In this document: positions 1 to 7,460 of the stretch, in pieces
Layout of the letters: every line of letters starts with the position of its first letter
Numbering within the stretch: position 1 is the first letter of the stretch
DNA from: Caenicola sp034331105
GTDB taxonomy: Bacteria; Synergistota; Synergistia; Synergistales; Synergistaceae
Length of the DNA: 55,664 nt
Direction of reading: 5' to 3'
Assembly (NCBI GenBank): GCA_034331105.1
Contig: JAXQGB010000013.1
Coordinates: 1-55,664 of the forward strand
Notes under the pieces: generated by a model
The model's database searches: none
Seen by the model: only the letters and a program-made list of their open reading frames with translations
What the model was told of the DNA's origin: nothing
Translations under genes and position numbers: made by a program

Positions 1-39
1 TTATCTCTTTGGTAAATATATTTCATGATACGAGCGATA

Positions 40-72
40 GGCAAGCAATTGGCAATCAGTTGTAAAGGCTGG
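40..72 (+). repeat. 11-bp tandem array (GGCAAGCAATT type)
   Basis: Two 11-bp units, GGCAAGCAATT (40-50) and GGCAATCAGTT (51-61), followed by a diverged cap unit GTAAAGGCTGG (62-72). The same unit and cap recur at 3667-3710, 3808-3849 and 6962-7010, and in reverse orientation at 474-500 and 4011-4033. The whole stretch 1-659 shows no convincing gene; open frames there run through repeats and lack a ribosome binding site. Confidence 0.8.
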
Positions 73-124
73 CGGAGACTTCGTCCGCCCGGGAATTTGC
101 AGCAAGGATACGCTGCGGTGAATT
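71..124. repeat. Two hairpins joined by GGGAATTT linker
   Basis: Hairpin 1 at 71-89 has arms GGCGGA and TCCGCC around GACTTCG. Hairpin 2 at 99-116 has arms GCAGC and GCTGC. They are separated by GGGAATTT and hairpin 2 is followed by GGTGAATT. The linker is the reverse complement of the AAATTCCC linker that joins the five hairpins at 7233-7359, so this appears to be a shorter copy of the same hairpin chain in the opposite orientation. Confidence 0.65.
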
Positions 125-256
125 AAATCATAATGCGGGAATCAAAAAATATCGTCTTCCCGGTATGGGGCTGTCGGGAGAGCACCGTTTTCCGTCAGGA
201 AAACTTTCTTAATTGACCTTAGTGCTCGAACCATTTTGAATGCACTTTGAGATGCC

Positions 257-350
257 GGGATCCAGTGTCTTTGACAATAGTCTATTACTGGATTTACGGA
301 CCCTAAAACCAAAGACACCGGATCCCCGATTGAAGCATTCGGGAACGACG
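257..350. repeat. Dispersed inverted repeat, copy 1 (GGGATCC family)
   Basis: Left arm 257-273 (GGGATCCAGTGTCTTTG) pairs with right arm 310-326 (CAAAGACAC then GGATCCC) with one mismatch, around a 36-nt AT-rich loop. The right arm runs into a second small hairpin, CCCCGATTGAAGCATTCGGG (324-343), followed by AACGACG. Related copies lie at 7106-7199 and 37797-37940. No coding potential is evident; function is unknown. Confidence 0.7.
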
Positions 351-473
351 TCAGAGAAGCAGATCAAAACTGAGAGCCGAATTCCCCCTCTAAGGCATAC
401 CGGGGCGATGATCAGAGGCAAGATTTTTAAGTTCTTACCAACCGACTCCCCGTGGATGTACTCTCCGCGAGCC

Positions 474-545
474 TTTACCAACTGCTTGCCTATTGCTTGC
501 CACGCTGGCCTATCGCTGCCCCATCGCTCACCCGGCGATCCTTCC
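474..545 (-). repeat. 11-bp tandem array, reverse orientation, degenerate
   Basis: Reading the plus strand: CTTTACC cap (472-478), AACTGCTTGCC (479-489), TATTGCTTGCC (490-500), then shorter degenerate units ACGCTGGCC, TATCGCTGCC and CCATCGCTCACC to about 532. On the minus strand this is the same GGCAAGCAATA/GGCAAGCAGTT unit with a GGTAAAGG cap as at 40-72. Confidence 0.7.
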
Positions 546-659
546 CTCCGAAGGTTCTGCACCATCTAGACACTGATTATAAATGGGCATACAATAATTT
601 ATTATCAGTTTATTACATCAAATTGTCATAAGATTTTCCCGATAGGGGAGGGAGATTCC

Positions 660-3638
660 TTGAACCAAGTGAAGATCCGATTCCACACACATTTCATCCT
701 GATGTTCCTTGCAATGCTTTTCCTTTTGACCCTTCCGGCTTACTCCGCTGACTGGGTTTCTCCCGGAGGAGCGGGAAGCTACGCCGTAACAAAACCAGCC
801 GATGGCAACAAGCCCGACGGAGGTCCGGTAAAAATGGTTCTCCCGGCGGTCGGACCGAACGTTGACGTATCTGCGGCCGGTAAGCGCAAGGTCCCGACCT
901 CTGACTGGTGGACACCGCTTGCGTGGGTCGATCCGAATGATCTGCCGGACAGACCCGCAGAAATGAAAACGCAGCGGCACGGCCTGTCATGGGAGCTGTT
1001 CAGCGAACCGCTTGTCTTTCAGCCGCAAAAGGGCGGACTTGCGGTATCTCTCAATGTTCCCGACAGCCAGCGCGCAGGAATGAAGGACAAGGTTATTACC
1101 GCCGGCGCCGGATTCATGCAGGAAGTTGTGGGAACTGACAGCAAGGGGATATCACCCTACTTCAACACCTTCTTCGATCAGGATCTCTACCTGGGATCAA
1201 CGCTTTCGGGATGGAACGAGGCTGCCTACACAGCTGTTAAGGTGCAGGGATGGAGCGACTGGTTCGTAAACTTTTCAATGACCTCCCCGTCAGAAACTAT
1301 GAGCATAACGGCAGGGAACGGATGGCCCTTCCTTCTTGTGAAGCTGGCAAACGGAGCACCTCAGGTCACGTTCCAGTCATGGAACATCGGCAAGGTGGTT
1401 CCTCTTGTCGGAAGCTCATTCCAGGTCAATTCAGGCATGGCGAACGGCCAGCAAATTCCGTCTGCCGCATTTGCTGTTGTCAATCAGGTACCGTTCGGAG
1501 AGGCAAAGATCCCGGACAGCTCTGAAAGCAAAGGCTACAGCACCTACACCGTCTACGCCGTATTCGGTCCCTCGGGTTCGACATGGACTCTCGACAAGGG
1601 GCAGAAAGATGACGGAAGGGTACTCAACACGGCCGTCTGCTCGACAGGAAAGCACTACTCTGTTGCCGTGCTTCCATGCCCTTGGGGCAAGACAATATAC
1701 GATGAACCCACTGAAGAAGACGTGCGTAAGCTGCTGACTGAGTTTGCCTCCCGGGCCTTCCTTGAAGTTACGGACACACGGGTCGCTCCGGAATTATCGG
1801 AAAGCTCAGTGACCGTTCAGTTCAAGTACACGACAAGCCCCCTGGCCGGAGAGTCCCCTTCCGGCGACGGAACGCTCTTCGCCATGTATCCCCACCAGTA
1901 CCTCGATCAGTCCGTTAAAATACTCGACCGCTCTATGTCCCCTGCAGCTTCGTCCTCATGGACGAACGGCTGGTACTGGCCCTCACTGAAGGGGCCTATG
2001 CTTCTTGCAGCTGGGAACTCGTTCACCAACACTTACGATGTTCCGCCCTGCCTTCCTGCCGTGATAGACAAACCTGACAAGGCTAAGGCGGACCGGATGG
2101 CATCGCTGCTGCAGCAGGCCCTTGATACCCAGGACCCCAACTTCCTCTCACAGGGAAGCTACTTCGGAGCGCAGGAGATCCACAGGCTTGCTATGCTCCT
2201 TCCTGTCGCGGAGATGATTGGACAGACTTCTGCCGGAGCTTCTTCGGTCGAGAGCACAGCTAAGTCCATCTACAAAAGGGCAGCTGAAACGATGGGATAT
2301 CGACTGCGCGCCCTTCAGGACGGCAAGACATCCCTGAAAAACGCGGCGGAACATGCGTTCTATTACGATACTCGCTGGGGATCAATGATCCCCTCTTGCG
2401 AAGACGGCTTCGCTGCAGACAGCCTGCTCAACGACCACCACTTCCACTTCGGCTACTTCGTCAAGACAGCTGCAGAGATCGCGCGCTGGGAGAAGACGCA
2501 TGAGTCGGATCTGGATAATCTCAAATGGGCCGCAGACTATGCGCCGATGATAAAGCTTCTGATCAAAGATATCGCAAACACGGACCGGATCGGTACGGGA
2601 AAAGACCCCGACTTCCCCTTCCTGAGGCATTTCAGCCCCTACGCGGGACATTCCTGGGCCAGCGGCACGTCGCGCGGCAACCAGGGCGGCCAGCAGGAAT
2701 CTTCATCCGAAGCCATCCAGGCCTGGGCAGCGCTTCTTCTGTGGGCGCAGCTGAACTATCCTGCCGACTCCTCCAACACGGAACTTGAAAAATGGGCCGC
2801 ATACATGTTCGCATCAGAGGTCCGTTCGGCAGAGCTTTACTGGTTCGGCTACACGACAAACGATGCATTCCGCCCCTTCCTGAGCTTCCGTCAGTTCGCT
2901 GCAAAAAGCGACAATGTCCCGATGACCTATGTCCCTTCTATGGTCTCACAGGTAAACCAGAATGAAATGACCTTCCAGACGGACTTTGGAAATGCTCCTC
3001 TTCTAAAGCACGGCATTCAGTGGCTTCCGCTGACAGGATCCTCGCTCTATCTCGGGGTGAACAAAGGCGCGCTTGCTGAACAGGACGTTAAGGGATACAT
3101 CGAAACTGACTGGCCGAAGCTGGGAGCCGGACAGGATCCCCCATCTCCTGCAGATAAAGACAAGCTGTTTATGATGAAGTCCCTCACGAAGTCTTACACG
3201 GCCGATGCAAAGGCTCTTATCACACCGGATGCGGGAGGGGGCATTCCTCTCGACAAATGGAAGATGCAGTGGGAGATCCCTGCTCCGACCTACGATACGC
3301 TCATCCTGCAGGATTCGTCACGCGCTGCCATCTTCTGGTGGATAGACTCACACCTTTTGCATGGAACGTCGATCCATGTTGAGAACGATGCAGACCACAC
3401 CTCAGCGGCAAGCTTTATCAACAGCGACGGGGACAAGGTCTACGTAGCCCACAATCCGGGAACGACCTCCCTGACTGTGACGTTCTACGACGGCAAGACC
3501 CTGGCCGTCCCGGCCCTAGGATATGCACATGAGGTGGTCCCGTCTGCAGGAAGCGGAGGATGTTCCGCAGGCTTCCCCGTGATGGCCATGCTCCTGGCAT
3601 TGCCGGCGCTGATGCTGCTATCCAGGCGCCGCAAGTAA
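660..3638 (+). CDS. Endo-1,3-beta-glucanase, glycoside hydrolase family 81, with Synergist-CTERM-like tail
   Basis: 992 aa, TTG start preceded by a purine-rich site GGGAGGGAG (649-657). An N-terminal signal peptide (basic start, hydrophobic 11-26, cleavage near AYS/AD) indicates export. Two blocks diagnostic of GH81 are visible: DHHFHFGYF near residue 590 and NQGGQQESSSEA near residues 673-684; the latter holds the acidic residues of the GH81 active site. GH81 enzymes cleave beta-1,3-glucans such as laminarin or callose with inversion. The last ~28 residues (GGCSAG, hydrophobic stretch, RRRK) match the layout of the Synergist-CTERM sorting signal, which implies processing and surface attachment or release. 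Monocistronic; flanked on both sides by repeat islands. Family call is secure; natural substrate in this organism is not known. Confidence 0.92.
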   Translation: MNQVKIRFHTHFILMFLAMLFLLTLPAYSADWVSPGGAGSYAVTKPADGNKPDGGPVKMVLPAVGPNVDVSAAGKRKVPTSDWWTPLAWVDPNDLPDRPAEMKTQRHGLSWELFSEPLVFQPQKGGLAVSLNVPDSQRAGMKDKVITAGAGFMQEVVGTDSKGISPYFNTFFDQDLYLGSTLSGWNEAAYTAVKVQGWSDWFVNFSMTSPSETMSITAGNGWPFLLVKLANGAPQVTFQSWNIGKVVPLVGSSFQVNSGMANGQQIPSAAFAVVNQVPFGEAKIPDSSESKGYSTYTVYAVFGPSGSTWTLDKGQKDDGRVLNTAVCSTGKHYSVAVLPCPWGKTIYDEPTEEDVRKLLTEFASRAFLEVTDTRVAPELSESSVTVQFKYTTSPLAGESPSGDGTLFAMYPHQYLDQSVKILDRSMSPAASSSWTNGWYWPSLKGPMLLAAGNSFTNTYDVPPCLPAVIDKPDKAKADRMASLLQQALDTQDPNFLSQGSYFGAQEIHRLAMLLPVAEMIGQTSAGASSVESTAKSIYKRAAETMGYRLRALQDGKTSLKNAAEHAFYYDTRWGSMIPSCEDGFAADSLLNDHHFHFGYFVKTAAEIARWEKTHESDLDNLKWAADYAPMIKLLIKDIANTDRIGTGKDPDFPFLRHFSPYAGHSWASGTSRGNQGGQQESSSEAIQAWAALLLWAQLNYPADSSNTELEKWAAYMFASEVRSAELYWFGYTTNDAFRPFLSFRQFAAKSDNVPMTYVPSMVSQVNQNEMTFQTDFGNAPLLKHGIQWLPLTGSSLYLGVNKGALAEQDVKGYIETDWPKLGAGQDPPSPADKDKLFMMKSLTKSYTADAKALITPDAGGGIPLDKWKMQWEIPAPTYDTLILQDSSRAAIFWWIDSHLLHGTSIHVENDADHTSAASFINSDGDKVYVAHNPGTTSLTVTFYDGKTLAVPALGYAHEVVPSAGSGGCSAGFPVMAMLLALPALMLLSRRRK

Positions 3639-3666
3639 ATAAGGGCAGGCGGGGAGTGCATCCGCA

Positions 3667-3710
3667 GGCAAGCAATAGGCAAGCAGTCGGCAAGCAGTTG
3701 GTAAGGGTTG
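3667..3710 (+). repeat. 11-bp tandem array, three exact-length units
   Basis: GGCAAGCAATA (3667-3677), GGCAAGCAGTC (3678-3688), GGCAAGCAGTT (3689-3699), cap GGTAAGGGTTG (3700-3710). The cap is followed by a hairpin, GGTTGGCGTAG...TGCGTCAGCC (3706-3731). The gene-free stretch 3639-4065 holds this array, the two arrays listed next, small hairpins (GCCGGC/GCCGGC near 3736-3750; AGTTG/CAACT near 3760-3776) and a degenerate reverse array at 4011-4033. Confidence 0.85.
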
Positions 3711-3807
3711 GCGTAGACCCTGCGTCAGCCGGGAAGAGCCGGCACAGCCGGCAAGAAGTGGTTGTAAAAAACAACTGAGCAAAGGCTGGCGGCGTGAATC
3801 TGGCCGC

Positions 3808-3849
3808 GGCAAACAATTGGCAAGCAATAGGCAAGCAGTTGGTAAAACC
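3808..3849 (+). repeat. 11-bp tandem array, three exact-length units
   Basis: GGCAAACAATT (3808-3818), GGCAAGCAATA (3819-3829), GGCAAGCAGTT (3830-3840), cap GGTAAAACC (3841-3849). Preceded by a GGCTGGCGGC...GGCCGCGGC inverted repeat (3784-3810). About 25 bp downstream lies ATATCGTCTTCCCGGTATGG, also found at 147-166. Confidence 0.85.
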
Positions 3850-4010
3850 AGATACCTAAGCCTTATATCGTCTTCCCGGTATGGGGTTGAGCCGGGATGA
3901 CGGTAGGGGCTGGATTTTCAGATCCTATACCAATTGATTTGCAATAGATTCCCTATTGACTCTCCATCGGCTCCCGGGCGGATTCAGTCTCCGCCTGTTT
4001 CACCATTGTT

Positions 4011-4033
4011 GGCCAACCGCTTGCCTACTGCTT
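4011..4033 (-). repeat. 11-bp tandem array, reverse, two units
   Basis: Plus-strand reading AACCGCTTGCC then TACTGCTTGACC, the reverse complement of the GGCAAGCAGTA/GGCAAGCGGTT unit. It sits about 30 bp before the palindromic element at 4066-4190. Confidence 0.6.
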
Positions 4034-4065
4034 GACCGCTTCTAAAGACTTCATGCTACAACATC

Positions 4066-4190
4066 GCAATTGCGATTTAGAGCGAGCGATGACGACGCAA
4101 TGCGCAGCGGAGCCTCACGAGGCGTATATGAATACGTCGAAGTGAGGCTCCACAAGCCTTGCTAAGTTAGCGCTGCTATAAATCCCAATT
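4066..4190 (-). mobile_element. MITE-like palindromic element, copy C
   Basis: 125 bp, reverse-oriented relative to copies A (54968-55095) and B (55407-55534). On the minus strand it starts GGAATTGGGATTTATAGCAG and ends GCTCTAAATCGCAATTGC; these ends form an imperfect terminal inverted repeat of about 19 bp. Inside is a strong hairpin with arms GGAGCCTCAC/GTGAGGCTCC around GAGGCGTATATGAATACGTC. No ORF. It overlaps the end of the adjacent ATPase gene: the element end supplies the last codons and the TAG stop (4176-4178). Non-autonomous element or REP-like sequence are both possible. Confidence 0.7.
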
Positions 4191-6857
4191 CCTGGCGATT
4201 TTGAGGAGCTCATCCGCGATCCATATCGTGCTGGAAACCCCCAGTATCATCATCCAGTCTCTCAGTGAGAGACTGACTGTTTTAAAAAGCATATGTCCTA
4301 TGGGACTCTGGACTGCTGCTATCTGCATGATTATTGCGCTGCCTACTCCCACGAGGACCCAGTGGTTGGAGAAGGGACCAACGGAAAAGATCGACTTCGT
4401 GGAAGAACGGGCGTTGAAGGCCTGGAACCACTGAAACGCAGCCAGTGTCGTAAAGGCTATGGTCCGTGCGTAGATGAGGCCGCCGGTCTCATTTGAATAC
4501 CAGAAGAGGCCTATCGTGCCCATGGCCATGATGGGTGTCAGGATTGCTATTCTTATAAGAGCGACCCTGTCGATGATGAACTCTTTGGGGTCCCTCGGAG
4601 GCTGTTTCAGTATGTCGGCATGTCCCGGTTCCATACCCAAGGGTATCGTGCAGGTCCCGTCTGTCACCAGATTGACCCACAGCACCATGACCGCGGTAAG
4701 CGGCAGGTCGAGCCCTATGACCAGGGCCGCCACCAGGGTGAGGATCTCTCCCAGGTTGGTTGCCAGGAGAAAGTAGACCACACGCTGGAGGTTGTTGTAG
4801 ATGACCCGGCCCTCTTCCACAGCCTGCACTATCGTGGCAAAGTTGTCATCCACCAGGATCATGTCCGCAGCCTCCTTTGCCACTTCGGTTCCCGTTATTC
4901 CCATGGCAACGCCGATGTCGGCACCCTTCAGGGCCGGTGCATCGTTAACGCCGTCGCCTGTCATTGCAACTATGTGTCCGGCTTCCTTTAGTGATTCCAT
5001 GATCTTCAGTTTGTGAGCCGGTGTTACCCGGGCAAAGACGCCTCGTTCGAGCGCTGCCCGTGCAAGCTCATGTTTTTCCATACCATCAATTTCCCTGCCT
5101 GTTACTGCCTCATCGCTGTCGGAAATACCGACCGACTTTGCTATTGCAAGTGCTGTTACGGCGTGATCGCCCGTGATCATCACAGGCCGGATCCCCGCGC
5201 CCTTTGCTTTTTTCACGGCTTCAATGCTTTCTTCCCGCGGCGGGTCCATCATTCCCCACAATCCTGCCAGTGTCAGGTTTCCTTCGGCTTCAGACCGTTC
5301 CAGTTTTCCTTCGATACCTGAGATTTCCCGATAGGCTCCGGCGAGTACTCTGAGAGCCTCAGATGCCATCTGCTCGCTGCGTTCGACTATCTCGCCGCGG
5401 CGTTTGTCATCCAGTTCTACGGTCTCACCGTTTATAAGAACATGGGAGCAGAATTCCATGATACGTTCAGGGGCGCCTTTAACGAGGACCACGTGCGCAT
5501 CGCCGTTTTCAGTCCTATGGAGAGTAGCCATGTATTTGGTGCTGCTGGAGAGAGGTATTTCGGAGAGTCGTTCAGCCCTCTCCGGGAGTCTTTCCAGACC
5601 TGCTTTTTTTGCTGCAACTACCAGAGCGCCGTCGCTTGGATTTCCTTCTACGTACCATTGACCGTCTTTTTCCTTCAGGGAGGCATTGTTGCAGTAAAGC
5701 CCGATTTCCAGCAGCCTGGTAAGGTCATTTGATTTTTCTTTTTCCCCGTCTGCGGTGCTGATCTCACCTTCGGGTGCATAACCCTCGCCGCTTACATTGT
5801 ATGCAGCGCCTCCCGCCCAGATACTCCGGACCGTCATTTGATTCTTTGTAATTGTCCCGGTCTTGTCTGTGCATATCACGGTGGTGGAACCAAGGGTCTC
5901 TACGGCAGCCATACGGCGGATAATGGCGTTCTTGCCGGCCATGCGCTGTACGCCCAGGGCCAGTGTAACGCTGATAACGGCGGGAAGTCCCTCAGGGATG
6001 GCAGAGACAGCAAGGGCCACGGAGAACATCAGCATATCCAGGATCTCATATCCGCGAAGCAGCCCCAGCCCAAAGACGACCGCAGCAAATGCGATGCTGC
6101 CGATGCCAAGGACCGTGCTGAGCCTGTTCATTTTCTTTTGCAGAGGTGTGTCTTCCCTGCCTGTGGTCCTGACCTCAGCCGCTATCCTGCCTATCTGGGT
6201 ATTCATTCCGGTTGCCACTACCAGGGCCCGCCCTCGGCCGCCGGTCACGCTGGTGGACATGTGTACGATATTTTTCTGATCAGCCAGAGGGATATCCTGT
6301 TCCAGAGTATCCGTGGACTTGCCGACCGGCAGGGATTCGCCCGTGAGAGCGGATTCATCGACCTCGAGCTCCTCAGACCATGTGACCCTTGCAGTTGCGG
6401 CTACCCTGTTGCCTGTCTCAAGGATCAGGATGTCTCCGGGAACCACATCAGAAGCGTCGATCTCCTTAGTGTTTCCGTCCCTGATCACCCTTGCATGAGG
6501 AGATGTCATTCGGCGAAGTGCGTCAATTGCACCTTCCGCCCTCCACTCCTGGAAAAATCCAAGCAATGTATTCAGGACTATGACACCGGCGATGACAGCC
6601 GCATCAATGGCATGGCCTACGAAGAGAGAAAGGGCAGCGGCGCCTGCCAATAGGTAGATCAGCGGGTTGTGGACCTGACTGAGCAGCATCATGAGAGGTC
6701 CTGCCCCCTCCTCGACCTCCAGCGAGTTCGGACCTGTTTCGGCAAGGCGTTCTTCTGCCTGAGCAGAAGTAAGCCCCTCCTCAGAGACCCCCTGAAGCTT
6801 AAGGGCTTCCTCCGTATCTATAGAATGCCAACGATCATCATGATTATCTTTGTTCAT
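4176..6857 (-). CDS. P-type Ca2+-transporting ATPase (SERCA/PMCA-like, P2A)
   Basis: 893 aa from the ATG at 6857 (SD-like GGGGCGG just upstream); the frame stays open to 6998 but that extension reads through the 11-bp repeat array and looks non-coding. Order: cation-ATPase N-terminal domain (about 10-75), TM pair, actuator with TGES (about 171), PEGLP in TM4 (about 287), phosphorylation loop DKTGTI (about 330, Asp phosphorylated), KGAPE nucleotide-binding motif, MITGDH, TGDGVNDAPA hinge (about 632), C-terminal membrane domain with NLVTDG in TM6. PEGLP plus NxxTD are Ca2+-site signatures of P2A pumps, so Ca2+ export is likely, though Mn2+ cannot be excluded. Stop codon is contributed by the palindromic element at 4066-4190. 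Confidence 0.93.
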   Translation of the reverse strand: MNKDNHDDRWHSIDTEEALKLQGVSEEGLTSAQAEERLAETGPNSLEVEEGAGPLMMLLSQVHNPLIYLLAGAAALSLFVGHAIDAAVIAGVIVLNTLLGFFQEWRAEGAIDALRRMTSPHARVIRDGNTKEIDASDVVPGDILILETGNRVAATARVTWSEELEVDESALTGESLPVGKSTDTLEQDIPLADQKNIVHMSTSVTGGRGRALVVATGMNTQIGRIAAEVRTTGREDTPLQKKMNRLSTVLGIGSIAFAAVVFGLGLLRGYEILDMLMFSVALAVSAIPEGLPAVISVTLALGVQRMAGKNAIIRRMAAVETLGSTTVICTDKTGTITKNQMTVRSIWAGGAAYNVSGEGYAPEGEISTADGEKEKSNDLTRLLEIGLYCNNASLKEKDGQWYVEGNPSDGALVVAAKKAGLERLPERAERLSEIPLSSSTKYMATLHRTENGDAHVVLVKGAPERIMEFCSHVLINGETVELDDKRRGEIVERSEQMASEALRVLAGAYREISGIEGKLERSEAEGNLTLAGLWGMMDPPREESIEAVKKAKGAGIRPVMITGDHAVTALAIAKSVGISDSDEAVTGREIDGMEKHELARAALERGVFARVTPAHKLKIMESLKEAGHIVAMTGDGVNDAPALKGADIGVAMGITGTEVAKEAADMILVDDNFATIVQAVEEGRVIYNNLQRVVYFLLATNLGEILTLVAALVIGLDLPLTAVMVLWVNLVTDGTCTIPLGMEPGHADILKQPPRDPKEFIIDRVALIRIAILTPIMAMGTIGLFWYSNETGGLIYARTIAFTTLAAFQWFQAFNARSSTKSIFSVGPFSNHWVLVGVGSAIIMQIAAVQSPIGHMLFKTVSLSLRDWMMILGVSSTIWIADELLKIARNWDL

Positions 6858-6961
6858 ATTTACCGCCCCTGTCGAAAAACCTGTAAGTTTGAATGATGTC
6901 ATTGTAGGGTCAATCGGGGCACTCAACAACCGGCAGAATGCCGGTAAAGGCCGCAAGGCCC

Positions 6962-7066
6962 GGCAAACGATCGGCAAGCATGGGCAAGCAGTTGGCAAGC
7001 GATGGTAGGGGCAGTCAAACTATCGTCAAACGTCGTCAAACAGTAGTCAAACGATCGTAAGGGCTG
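6962..7066 (+). repeat. Two adjoining 11-bp arrays of different unit type
   Basis: First array: GGCAAACGATC (6962-6972), GGCAAGCATG (6973-6982), GGCAAGCAGTT (6983-6993), GGCAAGCGAT (6994-7003), cap GGTAGGGGC. Second array uses another unit: GTCAAACTATC (7014-7024), GTCAAACGTC (7025-7034), GTCAAACAGTA (7035-7045), GTCAAACGATC (7046-7056), cap GTAAGGGCTG. The gene-free interval 6858-7460 holds only these arrays, the inverted repeat at 7106-7199 and the hairpin chain at 7233-7359. Confidence 0.85.
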
Positions 7067-7088
7067 AGAACTTGACCCTCCCCGTCGT

Positions 7089-7199
7089 CCCCGAAGGCTT
7101 GTATCGGGGAACCAGCGGCTTCGGTCCTAGTCTATTACAGGTTTTAAAGCTTTTGAAACCCAGGCCGCCGGATTCCCGATTGAAGCACTCGGGAGCGAC
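7089..7199. repeat. Dispersed inverted repeat, copy 2 (GGGATCC family)
   Basis: A small hairpin CCCCGA...TCGGGG (7089-7109) leads into the left arm GGGGAACCAGCGGC (7106-7119), which pairs imperfectly with GCCGCCGGATTCCC (7164-7177). The right arm again runs into CCCGATTGAAGCACTCGGG (7175-7193) and AGCGAC, the same order of modules as copy 1 at 257-350. Confidence 0.7.
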
Positions 7200-7232
7200 T
7201 AGGAGAGGAATTGGCCCTAAATCATAAATCTT

Positions 7233-7359
7233 GAATTCTCCGCCGTTCAAGAACGGCAAATTCTCCAGCGACAACTGTCGCGAATTCCCCGCAGCCTAGA
7301 AGCTGCAAATTCTCCACGAGTGTATTTCTCGTAAATTCCCCGGCGGACGTTACCCCGCC
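7233..7359. repeat. Chain of five different hairpins with constant 9-nt linker
   Basis: A linker RAATTCYCC occurs five times at 7233, 7258, 7282, 7307 and 7333 (spacing 24-26 bp). Each is followed by a different, nearly perfect inverted repeat: GCCGTTCAAGAACGGC (7242-7257), GCGACAACTGTCGC (7268-7281), GCAGCCTAGAAGCTGC (7291-7306), ACGAGTGTATTTCTCGT (7316-7332), GGCGGACGTTACCCCGCC (7342-7359). Arms differ between hairpins but each arm complements its own partner, so pairing is conserved and sequence is not. It lies just upstream of the mscS gene. Not a CRISPR: the constant part is only 9 nt and the variable parts are palindromes. Confidence 0.85.
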
Positions 7360-7460
7360 ATCCCTTCCGGCCGTTTCTTGCGGCAGGAAAAGCGCCTTGG
7401 CCTTCGGTGTTATGGTAGAATTAATTAAAATAACTATTTTCTGGAAGGATGATTTACTTC

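Noticed and set aside
209..565. Overlapping open frames of 109-118 codons on both strands
   Set aside because: They run through the inverted repeat at 257-350 and the 11-bp array, have no SD, and contain no recognisable domain.
5838..6653. 271-codon open frame opposite the ATPase gene
   Set aside because: Shadow frame in GC-rich coding DNA; no SD and low-complexity composition, no domain.
6858..6998. 47-residue N-terminal extension of the Ca2+ ATPase
   Set aside because: It translates the 11-bp repeat array, the family does not have it, and ATG 6857 begins just before the conserved N-terminal domain.
7233..7359. CRISPR array
   Set aside because: Constant part is only 9 nt, variable parts are palindromes, and no cas gene is in the window.
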